From positions 516,400 through 580,399 of the forward strand of contig NZ_JAUSSG010000003.1 of the NCBI RefSeq assembly GCF_030812215.1: 64,000 bases of DNA. Direction: 5' to 3'. The translations under genes and the position numbers were made by a program. The notes below the pieces were generated by a model that made no database searches, was not told the origin of the DNA, and worked only from the letters and a program-made list of their open reading frames with translations. Below, piece by piece: positions 8,445 to 18,266 of the stretch; position 1 is the first letter of the stretch, and each line of letters begins with the position of its first letter. The DNA comes from Variovorax boronicumulans (GTDB taxonomy: Bacteria; Pseudomonadota; Gammaproteobacteria; Burkholderiales; Burkholderiaceae_C).

Positions 8445-8783
8445 ATGAACAAACTGATCCTTGTGGGCGCCAGCGTGGTCGCGTGGTCTTCGTTCGCCGC
8501 CGCCGAAGAGGTGAAGGTGCCCATCGAAAGCAGCGACAAGGGCACCGTCTACGTGGCGCCCAACGTCAACTCGACCGAAACCTCGGCCTACACCAAGGGC
8601 GCGACCGTCGGCGTTCAGCGCCCCGACGGCAGCGGCACGTACATCGGCACCGACACCTCCATGCCGCGGCCTGTCTACTCGCTCGGCGGCAGCACGGGCG
8701 GGAGCCTGTCGTTCAACGGCGGCGTGACTTCCGACGGCAAGGCCAACAACGGGGTGAAGGCGGGCGTCACCATCAAGTACTGA
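8445..8783 (+). CDS. Small secreted protein of unknown function
   Basis: A 112-aa protein with a clean signal peptide (MNKLILVGASVVAWSSFAAA, cleavage near residue 20), leaving a mature part of about 92 residues rich in Gly, Ser, Thr and Val. The mature part has alternating beta-like segments ending in AGVTIKY, as in small periplasmic or surface proteins. AGGA is seven bases upstream of the ATG. I do not recognise the family. It is divergent from the HTH-TPR gene across about 107 bases. Confidence 0.65.
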   Translation: MNKLILVGASVVAWSSFAAAEEVKVPIESSDKGTVYVAPNVNSTETSAYTKGATVGVQRPDGSGTYIGTDTSMPRPVYSLGGSTGGSLSFNGGVTSDGKANNGVKAGVTIKY

Positions 8784-8867
8784 TCGATCCGGCCCATCGG
8801 ACGGCGGCGGCCACTGGCGGGTGCAGGCGGATAGACTGGCGCGCCCCATTGCATGAGGAGACACTTG

Positions 8868-9266
8868 ATGTCGATCGACACTCTCGCCACCTGGCACCGG
8901 CTCGTGAAAGCGCGTGACGTGAAGGGGCTCGATGCCCTGCTGGACGACGACGCCGTCTTTCTTTCGCCCGTGGTGCACAAGCCGCAACTGGGCAAGGCCA
9001 TCACCGCGAAGTACCTGGGCGCGGCCTTCCACGTCTTCTTCAACGAAAGCTTCCGCTACGTGCGCGAACTCAAGGGCGAGCACGATGCGGTGCTCGAATT
9101 CGAGGTCGAGATCGATGGCATCTCGGTCAACGGCGTCGACATGATCAAGTGGAACGATGCAGGCAAGATCACCGAGTTCAAGGTGATGCTGCGGCCGTTG
9201 AAGGCCGTCAACCTGATCCACGAGAAGATGGGCGCGATGCTGCAGGCGGCATCGTCGCTGTCGTAA
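8868..9266 (+). CDS. SnoaL/NTF2-like domain protein
   Basis: A 132-aa protein with the usual SnoaL-like layout: helix TWHRLVKARDVKGLDALL, then a beta cone with DDAVFLSP and a C-terminal strand-rich half ending MLRPLKAVN. Such proteins are small cone-shaped isomerases, hydrolases or binding proteins; residues alone do not show which. The GAGGAG six bases before the ATG is strong. No operon partner is evident: the next gene is convergent nine bases away. Confidence 0.75.
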   Translation: MSIDTLATWHRLVKARDVKGLDALLDDDAVFLSPVVHKPQLGKAITAKYLGAAFHVFFNESFRYVRELKGEHDAVLEFEVEIDGISVNGVDMIKWNDAGKITEFKVMLRPLKAVNLIHEKMGAMLQAASSLS

Positions 9267-9275
9267 CCCGAGGCT

Positions 9276-9749
9276 TCAGACCAGCGTGCCGTACACGATG
9301 AACCCGTCGTGCGTGGCCACCTTGTCATAGAGCGTGCGCCCCGCCGTGTTGGTCACATGCGTCTGCCAGTAGACGCGGTGGCCGCCCACGCGCTTCACAT
9401 GTGCGTACACACCTTCGATCAATTGCCTGCCCACGCCCTTGCCGCGCTCCGATGACAACGTGAACAGGTCCGACAGGTAGCAGGTCGGCTCGATGCGCGT
9501 CATGCTGCGGTGAAAGAGGTAGTGCGTGAGCCCCACCAACTGGCCGTCGCGCTCCGCGACGAGCGCATGCACCGGCTCGTACGCATCGAAGAAGCGCTGC
9601 CACGTGACCTGCGTGATCTCGTCGGGCAGCGCGGTCGGGCCCTCGCGTCCATAGAAGGCGTTGTAGCCGTCCCAGAGCGGCTTCCAGCCCGCGTAGTCGT
9701 CGGGCACTGCAGGGCGGATCAGGAGAGGGGAAGAAGAGGTCGTCGTCAT
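9276..9749 (-). CDS. GNAT-family N-acetyltransferase
   Basis: A 157-aa protein with the GNAT fold: beta strand RPAVPDDYAGW, the helix pair, LSDLFTLSSERGKGVGRQLI forming the acetyl-CoA pyrophosphate loop (motif A, RGKGVG at about residue 105), then NTAGRTLYDKV near the end. It should transfer an acetyl group from acetyl-CoA to an amine; the acceptor is unknown. The start at MTTTSSS fits the length of the family; further upstream codons overlap the CobW gene region. It lies 57 bases downstream of the CobW-type GTPase gene on the same strand and may be the last gene of that operon. Confidence 0.85.
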   Translation of the reverse strand: MTTTSSSPLLIRPAVPDDYAGWKPLWDGYNAFYGREGPTALPDEITQVTWQRFFDAYEPVHALVAERDGQLVGLTHYLFHRSMTRIEPTCYLSDLFTLSSERGKGVGRQLIEGVYAHVKRVGGHRVYWQTHVTNTAGRTLYDKVATHDGFIVYGTLV

Positions 9750-9805
9750 GCGTCGGCTGCCTGCACGTTGTTGAAAAAACGTGCGATTGCAACACGACCC
9801 CGGGC

Positions 9806-10771
9806 TCAGCGGGAGAAGAAATCGCCCAGCGCCGCCTCCGGCAGCCGTTCGCGCAGCCCGATCGCCACCACGGCCGCGCGCGCGCCGTCGGGTTGTGCGG
9901 CCTTGCGCAGCGAACCATGGCGGCCCGCGAACTGCACCTCCGACCATTCGTCGCCGCCCGCGCCATGGCCGGTTCGCAGCACGCCCTTGAGCCGCAGCAC
10001 GCCGGGGGGCAGCTCGCGCAGCCAGGCGCGCAACGCGGCGGCGGGGATGACCGTCTCGGGCTGCGCGCTCCAGGTCGCGAACAGGGCGCCGTGGTCGGGC
10101 GCGTGATCGTGGTGGTCATGGAGATGACAGTCGGGGCCGCAGGCATGAACCGCCGCGTGCGCAGTCGCAGGCAGCGCCAGGCCGCTCAGCAGCGACAGCG
10201 GCACCGTCGATTGCGCGGTCTGGATGCACGGCGTCCCGGGCGCGGTGGCGTCCACCCAGGCCCGCGCTTCGGCCAGGGCCGTTTCGCTCGCCAGGTCGAT
10301 CTTGTTGACCACCACCAGGTCGGCCGACTTCAGCTGTCGCGCCAGCGTGTCCGCCAGCAGCGGGTCGCGCGATTGCCGCGCCGCGGCGCTGGCGTCGACC
10401 AGCACGATCACGCCCTCCAGGCTCAGCTCCGGCGCGGCCATGCCGATCTGCGCGATGCGCCAGGGGTCCGACACGCCGCTCGCCTCGATCACCACCGCGT
10501 CGAACGGCGTCTTCGCCTCGATCACCTCGACCAGCGCGCGGCCCAGGTCGTCGCCGATCTGGCAGCACACGCAGCCGTTGGTCAGCGCGAGCGTGTCGCC
10601 GTGCGTGGCGGCGATGAGGTCCGCATCGATGTTGAGCGCGCCGAAGTCGTTCACCAGCACCGCCATGCGCAGGCCCTTCGCCTCGCGCAGCCAGCGGTTG
10701 AGCAGCGTGGTCTTGCCGGCGCCCAGGAAGCCGCCGATGACGGTGAACGGCAGGCGTTTTCTCGTCGGCAT
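9806..10771 (-). CDS. CobW/COG0523-family GTPase (metal chaperone)
   Basis: A 321-aa G3E GTPase. Walker A is GGFLGAGKTT at about 13-22, the metal-binding GCVCC at about 67-71, the NKID guanine-specificity motif lies near 175, and a histidine-rich loop (HLHDHHDHAPDH) at about 235. A C-terminal CobW_C domain follows. These proteins load metal, often zinc or cobalt, into partner enzymes. The gene begins 14 bases after the metal-dependent amidohydrolase and has GGAG eight bases upstream, so the amidohydrolase is a natural client. A role in general zinc homeostasis is an alternative. Confidence 0.88.
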   Translation of the reverse strand: MPTRKRLPFTVIGGFLGAGKTTLLNRWLREAKGLRMAVLVNDFGALNIDADLIAATHGDTLALTNGCVCCQIGDDLGRALVEVIEAKTPFDAVVIEASGVSDPWRIAQIGMAAPELSLEGVIVLVDASAAARQSRDPLLADTLARQLKSADLVVVNKIDLASETALAEARAWVDATAPGTPCIQTAQSTVPLSLLSGLALPATAHAAVHACGPDCHLHDHHDHAPDHGALFATWSAQPETVIPAAALRAWLRELPPGVLRLKGVLRTGHGAGGDEWSEVQFAGRHGSLRKAAQPDGARAAVVAIGLRERLPEAALGDFFSR

Positions 10772-10785
10772 CACGGGAGCTCCGT

Positions 10786-12468
10786 TCAAGCGTATTGCGC
10801 CTTGAAGACGCGGCCCGAGAGCACCGTGCCCCACACGCGCGCATCCTTCAGGGCCATCGGGTCCATCTCGAGCGGGTCGTCTTCGAGCACGCAGAAATCG
10901 GCGCACTTGCCGCACTCGATGCTGCCGATCTCGCCGTCGAGCTTCAGCGTCCAGGCCGCGCCGAGCGTGATGGCGCGCAGCGCCTCGGCCACCGTGATGC
11001 GCTCGGCCTCGCCCAGCAGCCGGCCCTTGGGCGTCACGCGGTTCACCGCGCACCACGCGGTGAAGAGCGGCCCGAGCGGCGTGACCGGCGCATCGGAGTG
11101 GATGGCCAGCGGCACGCCCGCGGCCAGCGCGCTGCCGCAGGCATCGAGCCGGTTGGCGCGGTCGGGGCCCATGGTCATCTCGTAGTGCTGGTCGCCCCAG
11201 TACCAGATGTGGTTGGCAAAGAGGTTGGCGCAGAGGCCCAGCGACGCCATGCGGCGGAACAGCGGCGCGTCGATCATCTGGCCGTGCTGCAGCGTGTGGC
11301 GGTGGTCGGGTCGCGGCGCGCGCGTGAGCACGCGTTCGATGGCGTCGATGGCGACCTCGCTCGCCTCGTCGCCGTTGGTGTGCGTGTGGATGGTGAGGCC
11401 GGCGCGGTGGTAGGTCTCGAAGTCGGCCTCGTACTGCGCGGGCGCCGTGACCCAGATGCCGTTGGGCGCGCCGTTGAAATGCCCCGGCCAGCGCAGCCGC
11501 GCCGAAAACCCCTGGATCGAACCGTCGAGCATCATCTTCACGAGGCCGTAGCGCAGGCGGTCGGTGTTGCGCGGCACGAGGCTCTTCACATGCTCCGCGC
11601 CGAGGGCAGCGCCGTGCGTGCCGTGAAAGGCCTGGAACGCGGGGAGGATGCGCACGCCGAAGCCGTCGTCGCCGGTCGCCGTCTCCAGCACGCCGCAGTC
11701 TTCGGGCGTGAGCTTGTTCACCAGATCGGTCGCGGTGGTCACGCCCTGCAGGCAGGCCAGCTTCGCGAAGGAGCGCACGCCGGCCTCGGTCATCGGCGCG
11801 AGCAGGCCGGCGTTGCCGATCTTGCGCAGCACCAGGAACATGGCGGCCGGCTCCTGCAGCTCGCCGGTGGGCTCGCCTTCGCTCGTGCCCCCGGCGAACT
11901 TGACCACGCCCTCGACCTCGTTGTCGCGCGTGATCTCGGCGATGCGCAGCATCGCGCTGTTCACGTTCATCAGGTGGCCGTTGGCATGGCCGATGACGAT
12001 GGGGCGCGTGGCGCTCGCGCGGTCCACATGCCGCACGGTCATTCGCTCGCCGCCGAAGTAGATCGGGTCGAACCCCCAGGCGATGAGCGGCTCGGTGTCG
12101 GGCACGCCGTCGGCGGTCATCTTCGCGGCCACCTCAGTGAGGCGCGCCACCACCTCGTCCATCGAGCGCAGGCCGCTCCAGGTCTTGCCCGAGGGGTCGC
12201 GGCGGTCGAACCAGCCGAGGTACGTCCAGTCCCACATGCTGCCTTCCTTCAGGTGGCAGTGGCCCTCCACGAGGCCGGGCATCAGCACCTTGCCGGCAAA
12301 GCGTTCGTCCAGCGTGAACGCGCCCCAGGCCTGCATGTCCGCAAGCGCGCCGACCGCCAGCACGCGGCCGTCGCGCACCGCCACGTGGGTGGCGTGCGGC
12401 TGCATCGGGTTCATGGTGATGATCTTGCGGGCGGCGTAGACGGTGGTGGTTGCGTGGTTTGGACTCAT
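10786..12468 (-). CDS. YtcJ-type metal-dependent amidohydrolase
   Basis: A 560-aa amidohydrolase of the Amidohydro_3/YtcJ group. The metal-binding GHCHL motif follows MPGLVE at about residue 70. Further His residues appear in IHTHTNGD and HTLQHGQM, and the catalytic Asp in AIHSDAP. It should hydrolyse a C-N bond in an amide or cyclic amide in the cytoplasm. Its ATG overlaps the stop of the upstream ABC ATPase gene by four bases, which ties it to peptide/amide uptake: imported substrate is probably cleaved by this enzyme. The specific substrate is unknown. Confidence 0.88.
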   Translation of the reverse strand: MSPNHATTTVYAARKIITMNPMQPHATHVAVRDGRVLAVGALADMQAWGAFTLDERFAGKVLMPGLVEGHCHLKEGSMWDWTYLGWFDRRDPSGKTWSGLRSMDEVVARLTEVAAKMTADGVPDTEPLIAWGFDPIYFGGERMTVRHVDRASATRPIVIGHANGHLMNVNSAMLRIAEITRDNEVEGVVKFAGGTSEGEPTGELQEPAAMFLVLRKIGNAGLLAPMTEAGVRSFAKLACLQGVTTATDLVNKLTPEDCGVLETATGDDGFGVRILPAFQAFHGTHGAALGAEHVKSLVPRNTDRLRYGLVKMMLDGSIQGFSARLRWPGHFNGAPNGIWVTAPAQYEADFETYHRAGLTIHTHTNGDEASEVAIDAIERVLTRAPRPDHRHTLQHGQMIDAPLFRRMASLGLCANLFANHIWYWGDQHYEMTMGPDRANRLDACGSALAAGVPLAIHSDAPVTPLGPLFTAWCAVNRVTPKGRLLGEAERITVAEALRAITLGAAWTLKLDGEIGSIECGKCADFCVLEDDPLEMDPMALKDARVWGTVLSGRVFKAQYA

Positions 12469-13498
12469 GGCGACTCTGGAATCGAAAGAGGCGGGTGCGG
12501 CCGGCCGTCGACGAGATCGACGCGCCTGCAGCGCACCCAGTGATCGGGCGCGACCTCGCGCAGCGGCGGCAGCTCGGCCGCGCAGGCCGGCTCGACCACG
12601 GGGCAGCGCCCTGCGAAGCGGCAGCCCTTGGGCGGATCGATGGGGCTGGGCGGATCGCCGCTCAGCTTGATGCGGTTCGCGGCGCGGCGGCGGCCGCCAC
12701 TGACCGTCGGCACCGCCGACATCAGCGCCACGCTGTACGGATGCAGCGGCCGCGCGAAGAAGCTGCGCCGCGGCGCGCGCTCGACGATCTGGCCCAGGTA
12801 CATCACGGCGATGTCGTCGCAGATGTGCTCCACCACCGCCATGTCGTGCGAGATGAAAAGATAGGTCAGCCCCAGCTCGCGCTGCAGCCGCGCGAGCAGG
12901 TTGAGGATCTGCGCGCGGATCGCGATGTCCAGCGCCGACACCGGCTCGTCGCACACCACCAGCTCGGGGTTGGTGGCCAGCGCCCGCGCGATGTTGATGC
13001 GCTGGCGCTGCCCGCCCGAGAACTGGTGCGGAAACAGGTGCTGCTGCTCGGGCCTGAGGCCCACGGCCTCGAAGAGTTCGGCCACGCGGCGAGTGCGCTC
13101 CTCGGGCGTGCCGACGCGCATCAGATCCAGCGGCGCGCGCACCGCCGCACCCGCGCGCTCGCGCGGGTTGAGCGAGGAGAACGGGTCCTGGAAAATGATC
13201 TGCATGCGCGTGCGCGCCTGCCGCAGCGCCTCGCCCTGCAGCGCGCCCAGGTCGGTGTCGCCCAGCTGCATGCGGCCCGAGGTGACGGGCGCGAGCCGCA
13301 TCACCGCCAACGCGGTCGTCGTCTTGCCCGAGCCCGATTCGCCCACCACCGCGAGCGTGCTCCCGCGGCGCACCGCGAACGACACGCCATCCACCGCCTT
13401 CACCACCTCGGGCTTGCGGCCCCAGCCGGACTTGCCGCGCGGAAAATGCACCTTCAGGTCATCGACCGAGAGCAGGGTGTCGGTCTTGCCGATGAATG

Positions 13499-13502
<4 letters not shown>
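12465..13502 (-). CDS. ABC transporter ATPase, oligopeptide/dipeptide type (second ATPase)
   Basis: A 345-aa ATPase of the DppF/OppF kind: Walker A GESGSGKTT at about 50, the Q-loop IIFQDPFSSLNP, signature FSGGQRQR at about 165, Walker B LVVCDEP, and the C-terminal oligopeptide-transporter Cys segment (GCRFAGRCP). It should power import together with its neighbours. The ATG overlaps the stop of the upstream ATPase gene (ATGA) and its own stop overlaps the amidohydrolase start. No unusual residues are seen. Confidence 0.93.
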
Positions 13503-14559
<1,057 letters not shown>

Positions 14560-14560
<1 letters not shown>

Positions 14561-15486
14561 CAGCGCTCCCTCAGTTTGGGGTTGAGGGCATCGTTCAGTC
14601 CGTCGCCGATGAGGCTCACGGCCAGTACGGTGATGAAAATTGCCGCGCCCGGAAAGGCCACCGCCCACCAGCAAGAAAGCACGTACTGCCGGCTCGAGCC
14701 GATCATCAGGCCCCAGCTCATCTGGTTCGGATCGCCCAGCCCGAGGAACGACAGGCCCGCCTCGAACAGGATGGCCGCACCGATGGCCAGCGTGGCCGAC
14801 ACCACCAGCGGCGGCAATGCGTTCGGCAGGATCACCTTCCAGATGATGCGTGCATCGCGAGCGCCAATGGCCCGCTCGGCGCGCACGAACTCCAGCCCGC
14901 GGTACTTCATGAACTCGGCGCGCGTGAGGCGCGCGGTGCCGGTCCAGCTGACGATGCCGATGGCCAGCGTCACCGTCACCAGCGTGGGCGAAAAGAGGGT
15001 GACCACCACCATCGCGAAGAGCAGGGCGGGCAGCACCTGGAAGAACTCGGTGAGCTTCATCAGCGCCGCATCGACCTTGCCGCCGTAGTAGCCCGCGAAG
15101 GCACCGAGCGTGATGCCGATCACCACCGACAGCAGCGCGGCGACCGCGCCCACCAGCAGCGTGGCGCGTCCGCCGTAGACGAGCGCGGTGAGCACGTCGC
15201 GCCCGAGGTAGTCGCTGCCCAGCCACGCGTCTTCGCTGAAGGGCGGGGTGAGCGGCGCGGCCTTGATCTCGAACGGGTCGGCCGGGTAGACCCAGGGCCC
15301 GGCGATGGCCACCGCCAGCATCAGCACCAGCATGACCATGCCGGCGATGGCGGCGGGGTTGCGCAGGAACATGCGCATCGCTTCCGTGCCCGGGTGCTCC
15401 ACCCGCACCGCCGCGGGCGGGGCCTTGGGCGCCTTGGAAGCTTTTGAAGATGCGGCGACAGAAGGCATCGTGATCACCTTGCTCAT
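14560..15486 (-). CDS. ABC transporter permease, DppC type
   Basis: A 308-aa inner-membrane permease with a cytoplasmic N-terminal tail, six predicted helices and the DppC EAA loop ([20 protein letters not shown]). The N-terminal [17 protein letters not shown] segment is typical of DppC/OppC. The ATG overlaps the stop of the DppB-type gene. It should form the transmembrane channel with that protein for import of peptides or similar amide compounds. Confidence 0.93.
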
Positions 15487-16460
15487 GAGGCCTTGATCCT
15501 CGGGTCGATGAAGCGATAGCAGAGGTCGGTGAGCTGGTTCATCACCACCACCACGACCGAGGAGAACAGCAGCACGCCGAGGATGGTCGGGTAGTCGCGC
15601 CGCAGCACCGACTCGAAGGCCAGCCGGCCGAGGCCCGGCCAGTTGAACACCGTCTCCACCAGGATGGCGCCGGCCAGCACGTTGCCGAACTGCAGCCCCA
15701 GCACCGTGACCACCGGCAGCAGCGCATTGCGCAGCGCATGCTTGTAGAGCACCACCCGGTCGGCCAGCCCCTTGGCGCGCGCGGTGCGGATGAAGTCCGA
15801 GCCCAGCACGTCCAGCATCGAGGAGCGCGCAAGGCGGCTGTACTGCGCGAGGTACACCAGGCTCAGCGTGAGCGTGGGAAGCACCAGGTGATGCGCCACG
15901 TCGAGCATGTCCTTCAGGCCGCCGCCGCCGGTGGAATCGATGGAGCGCATGCCCGCCACCGGAAGAATGGGGAACACCGACGCCAGCAGGATCACCAGCA
16001 TGATGCCCAGCCAGAAGACGGGTGCCGCGAACCCCACCAGCGACAGCACCGTGATGAACTGCGAGAGCCAACCGTTGGGCTTGCGCGACGACAGCACCCC
16101 GAGCGCCGTGCCCACGAAGAAGGCCAGCAGCACCGCGCTGAGCACCAGCAGCAGCGTGGCGGGCACACGCTCGGCGATCATGGCCGTCACCGGCAAATTG
16201 AAGAAGTACGAGTAGCCCAGGTCGCCCCGCGCCACCTTGCCCAGGTACACGCCCAGCTGCACCGGCAGCGATTGGTCCAGCCCGTACTGCGTGCGCAGTT
16301 GCGCCATCAGCTCGGGCGACATGCCGCCGCTGGCCCCGGCGATGGTTTCCACCGGGTCGCCCGGCGCGGCGTGCACCAGCACGAAATTGAGCACCACCAC
16401 TGCGAGCACCAGGCCCAGGGCCTGGAGCAGTCGCGAGGCGGCGTAGCGAAGCGTTCCCAT
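15483..16460 (-). CDS. ABC transporter permease, DppB type
   Basis: A 325-aa permease starting MGTLRYAASRLLQALG, the usual DppB N-terminus, with an APGDPVETIAG periplasmic segment, six helices and the EAA loop (RTARAKGLADRVVLYKHALR). It is ten bases downstream of the substrate-binding-protein gene and overlaps the DppC-type gene. It provides one half of the channel. Confidence 0.93.
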   Translation of the reverse strand: MGTLRYAASRLLQALGLVLAVVVLNFVLVHAAPGDPVETIAGASGGMSPELMAQLRTQYGLDQSLPVQLGVYLGKVARGDLGYSYFFNLPVTAMIAERVPATLLLVLSAVLLAFFVGTALGVLSSRKPNGWLSQFITVLSLVGFAAPVFWLGIMLVILLASVFPILPVAGMRSIDSTGGGGLKDMLDVAHHLVLPTLTLSLVYLAQYSRLARSSMLDVLGSDFIRTARAKGLADRVVLYKHALRNALLPVVTVLGLQFGNVLAGAILVETVFNWPGLGRLAFESVLRRDYPTILGVLLFSSVVVVVMNQLTDLCYRFIDPRIKAS

Positions 16461-16470
16461 GGCGCTCGCC

Positions 16471-18069
16471 CTACTTGAAGTACACCTCGTCCATCGGCGA
16501 GAGCGGTCCCCAGATGGTGGCGGGCACGTTGCCCAGCTTCTTGCTCGCGATGGTGTGGTAGGGCACCTGGTTGATGAACTCGATCGGCAGGTCGTCCGTC
16601 ACGATCTTCTGGAAGGTCGCGTAGTAGGCCTTGCGCTGGGTCGGATCGATCAGCCCGCCCGCGGTGTTGAGCAGCTCGTCCACCTTCGGGTTGGCATACG
16701 ACTGCGTGTTCGTCCAGACGATCGGCTTGATGTTGGTCGACAGGTACGTGCGGTGCACGCCGATGATCGGATCGCCCCAGTTGAACACCAGGTCCATCGA
16801 CATGTCGAAGTCGTGCGAGGCCAGCCGCTTGGCCCACGCCGGAAAGTCGGCCGAGGCGCGCACCTCCACCGTGATGCCCACCTTCTTGAGCTGGCCGCGG
16901 ATGTATTCGGCCACGTTCTTCTGCTGGTCGTCGGCGCCCGGCAGGTAGTCGATGGTGAGCTTGAAGCGCTCGCCGTTCGCGCCCGCCTTGTAGCCCGCCG
17001 CATCGAGCATTTCGCCGGCCTTCTTCAGGTCGAGCGGGTAGCGCACGAGGTCGTTCACCGCGAAGGGGCTCGCGGCCACCAGCGGGCCGTCGGAGACGGT
17101 CGCGAAGCCGCCCATGAGCGCCTTGGCGATGAAGTTCTTGTCGATGGCCGTCGCGATGGCCTTGCGCACCTGCACGTCCGAGAGCGGCTTCTTCGCCGTG
17201 TTGAAGGCCAGCCAGTTGAGCGCGCCGATGCCGTCGTAGCCCTTGGAGGTGAGCGACACCTTCGGGTCCGTCGCCATGCGGCGCAGGTCCGTGGGCAGCG
17301 TGGCGAAGGGCAGCATCTGGATGTCGCCGCGCTCCAGGCCGAGCATGAGGCTGGCCATGTCGGGCGTGACGTTGACGATCACCTTGTCCAGGTAGGGCTT
17401 GCCGGCCAGGAAGAACTTGTCGAAGCGCTCCAGCACGATGCGTTGCGCCGGCTTGAACTCGGTCACGCGGAACGGGCCCGAGCCCACCACGTCGGTGGTG
17501 TTGCGCGGATGGTTCTTCAGGTCCTGCCCGTCGCCGTAGATGTGCTTCGGAAGAATGGGGCACAGCGCCGGCGACATCGCCAGCACGATGGCCGGGTGCG
17601 GCACGCTCATGCGGATGATGGCCGTCTGCGCATCGGGCGTCTCCACCTTCTCGACCGGGCCGAGCATGGTGGTGAACGGATGGTTCGCCTTGATGGCCAT
17701 CACCGAGAACGCCACGTCGGCCGAGGTGACCGGCTTGCCGTCATGGAACACCGCGTCCTTGCGCAGCTTGAGCGTGAGCGACTTGCCGTCGTCGGCGAGC
17801 TTCCACGATTCGGCCAGGTACGGCTGCGGGTTCCACTTGTCGTCGAAGCGCAGCGGGCTCGCGAAGATCTGCGTGGAGGGCATCGCGGTCGCAATGCCCG
17901 ACTGCACCGCGCCGTTCAGGTGCCGCGGCGTCTGTGTGCTGCCGATCACCAGCGTGCCGCCGCGCCTGGGCTCGTCGGCGGCCGATGCGGGCAGCGGGAG
18001 CAGCGCGCTCGCGGCCACCGAGGCGGCCGAGAGCAGGGTGGCACGGCGCGTGAAACGGGGAAGGGACAT
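16471..18069 (-). CDS. ABC transporter substrate-binding protein, peptide family (SBP_bac_5)
   Basis: A 532-aa periplasmic binding protein with a signal peptide containing twin arginines (RFTRRATLLSAASVAASALL, residues 5-24), so export may be by Tat. SBP_bac_5 features include RRGGTLVIGS after the signal and AESWKLADDGKSLTLKLR near residue 95. It should bind peptides or amide-type ligands and hand them to the DppBCDF-type transporter encoded just downstream. GAGG lies eight bases before the ATG. The 197-base gap upstream probably holds the operon promoter. The linked amidohydrolase hints that the ligand carries an amide bond. Confidence 0.92.
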   Translation of the reverse strand: MSLPRFTRRATLLSAASVAASALLPLPASAADEPRRGGTLVIGSTQTPRHLNGAVQSGIATAMPSTQIFASPLRFDDKWNPQPYLAESWKLADDGKSLTLKLRKDAVFHDGKPVTSADVAFSVMAIKANHPFTTMLGPVEKVETPDAQTAIIRMSVPHPAIVLAMSPALCPILPKHIYGDGQDLKNHPRNTTDVVGSGPFRVTEFKPAQRIVLERFDKFFLAGKPYLDKVIVNVTPDMASLMLGLERGDIQMLPFATLPTDLRRMATDPKVSLTSKGYDGIGALNWLAFNTAKKPLSDVQVRKAIATAIDKNFIAKALMGGFATVSDGPLVAASPFAVNDLVRYPLDLKKAGEMLDAAGYKAGANGERFKLTIDYLPGADDQQKNVAEYIRGQLKKVGITVEVRASADFPAWAKRLASHDFDMSMDLVFNWGDPIIGVHRTYLSTNIKPIVWTNTQSYANPKVDELLNTAGGLIDPTQRKAYYATFQKIVTDDLPIEFINQVPYHTIASKKLGNVPATIWGPLSPMDEVYFK

Positions 18070-18266
18070 GGCAGGACCTCTGGAAGTTCGACACAGGCAA
18101 CAGGCTTCGGCCGCTCGGGCCTTGGCGTCGAAGATAGGCGCTGGCTGCTTGCAGGCGAAGAGCCAACCGCGCGCGACTCGCAGGGCCAGAAGCCACGGGT
18201 TTGCCCCGTTGTGCACCAGCGGCATGCGCCACTTCGGTGAATGCGCGCGGGCGGTGCGCGGCCCGC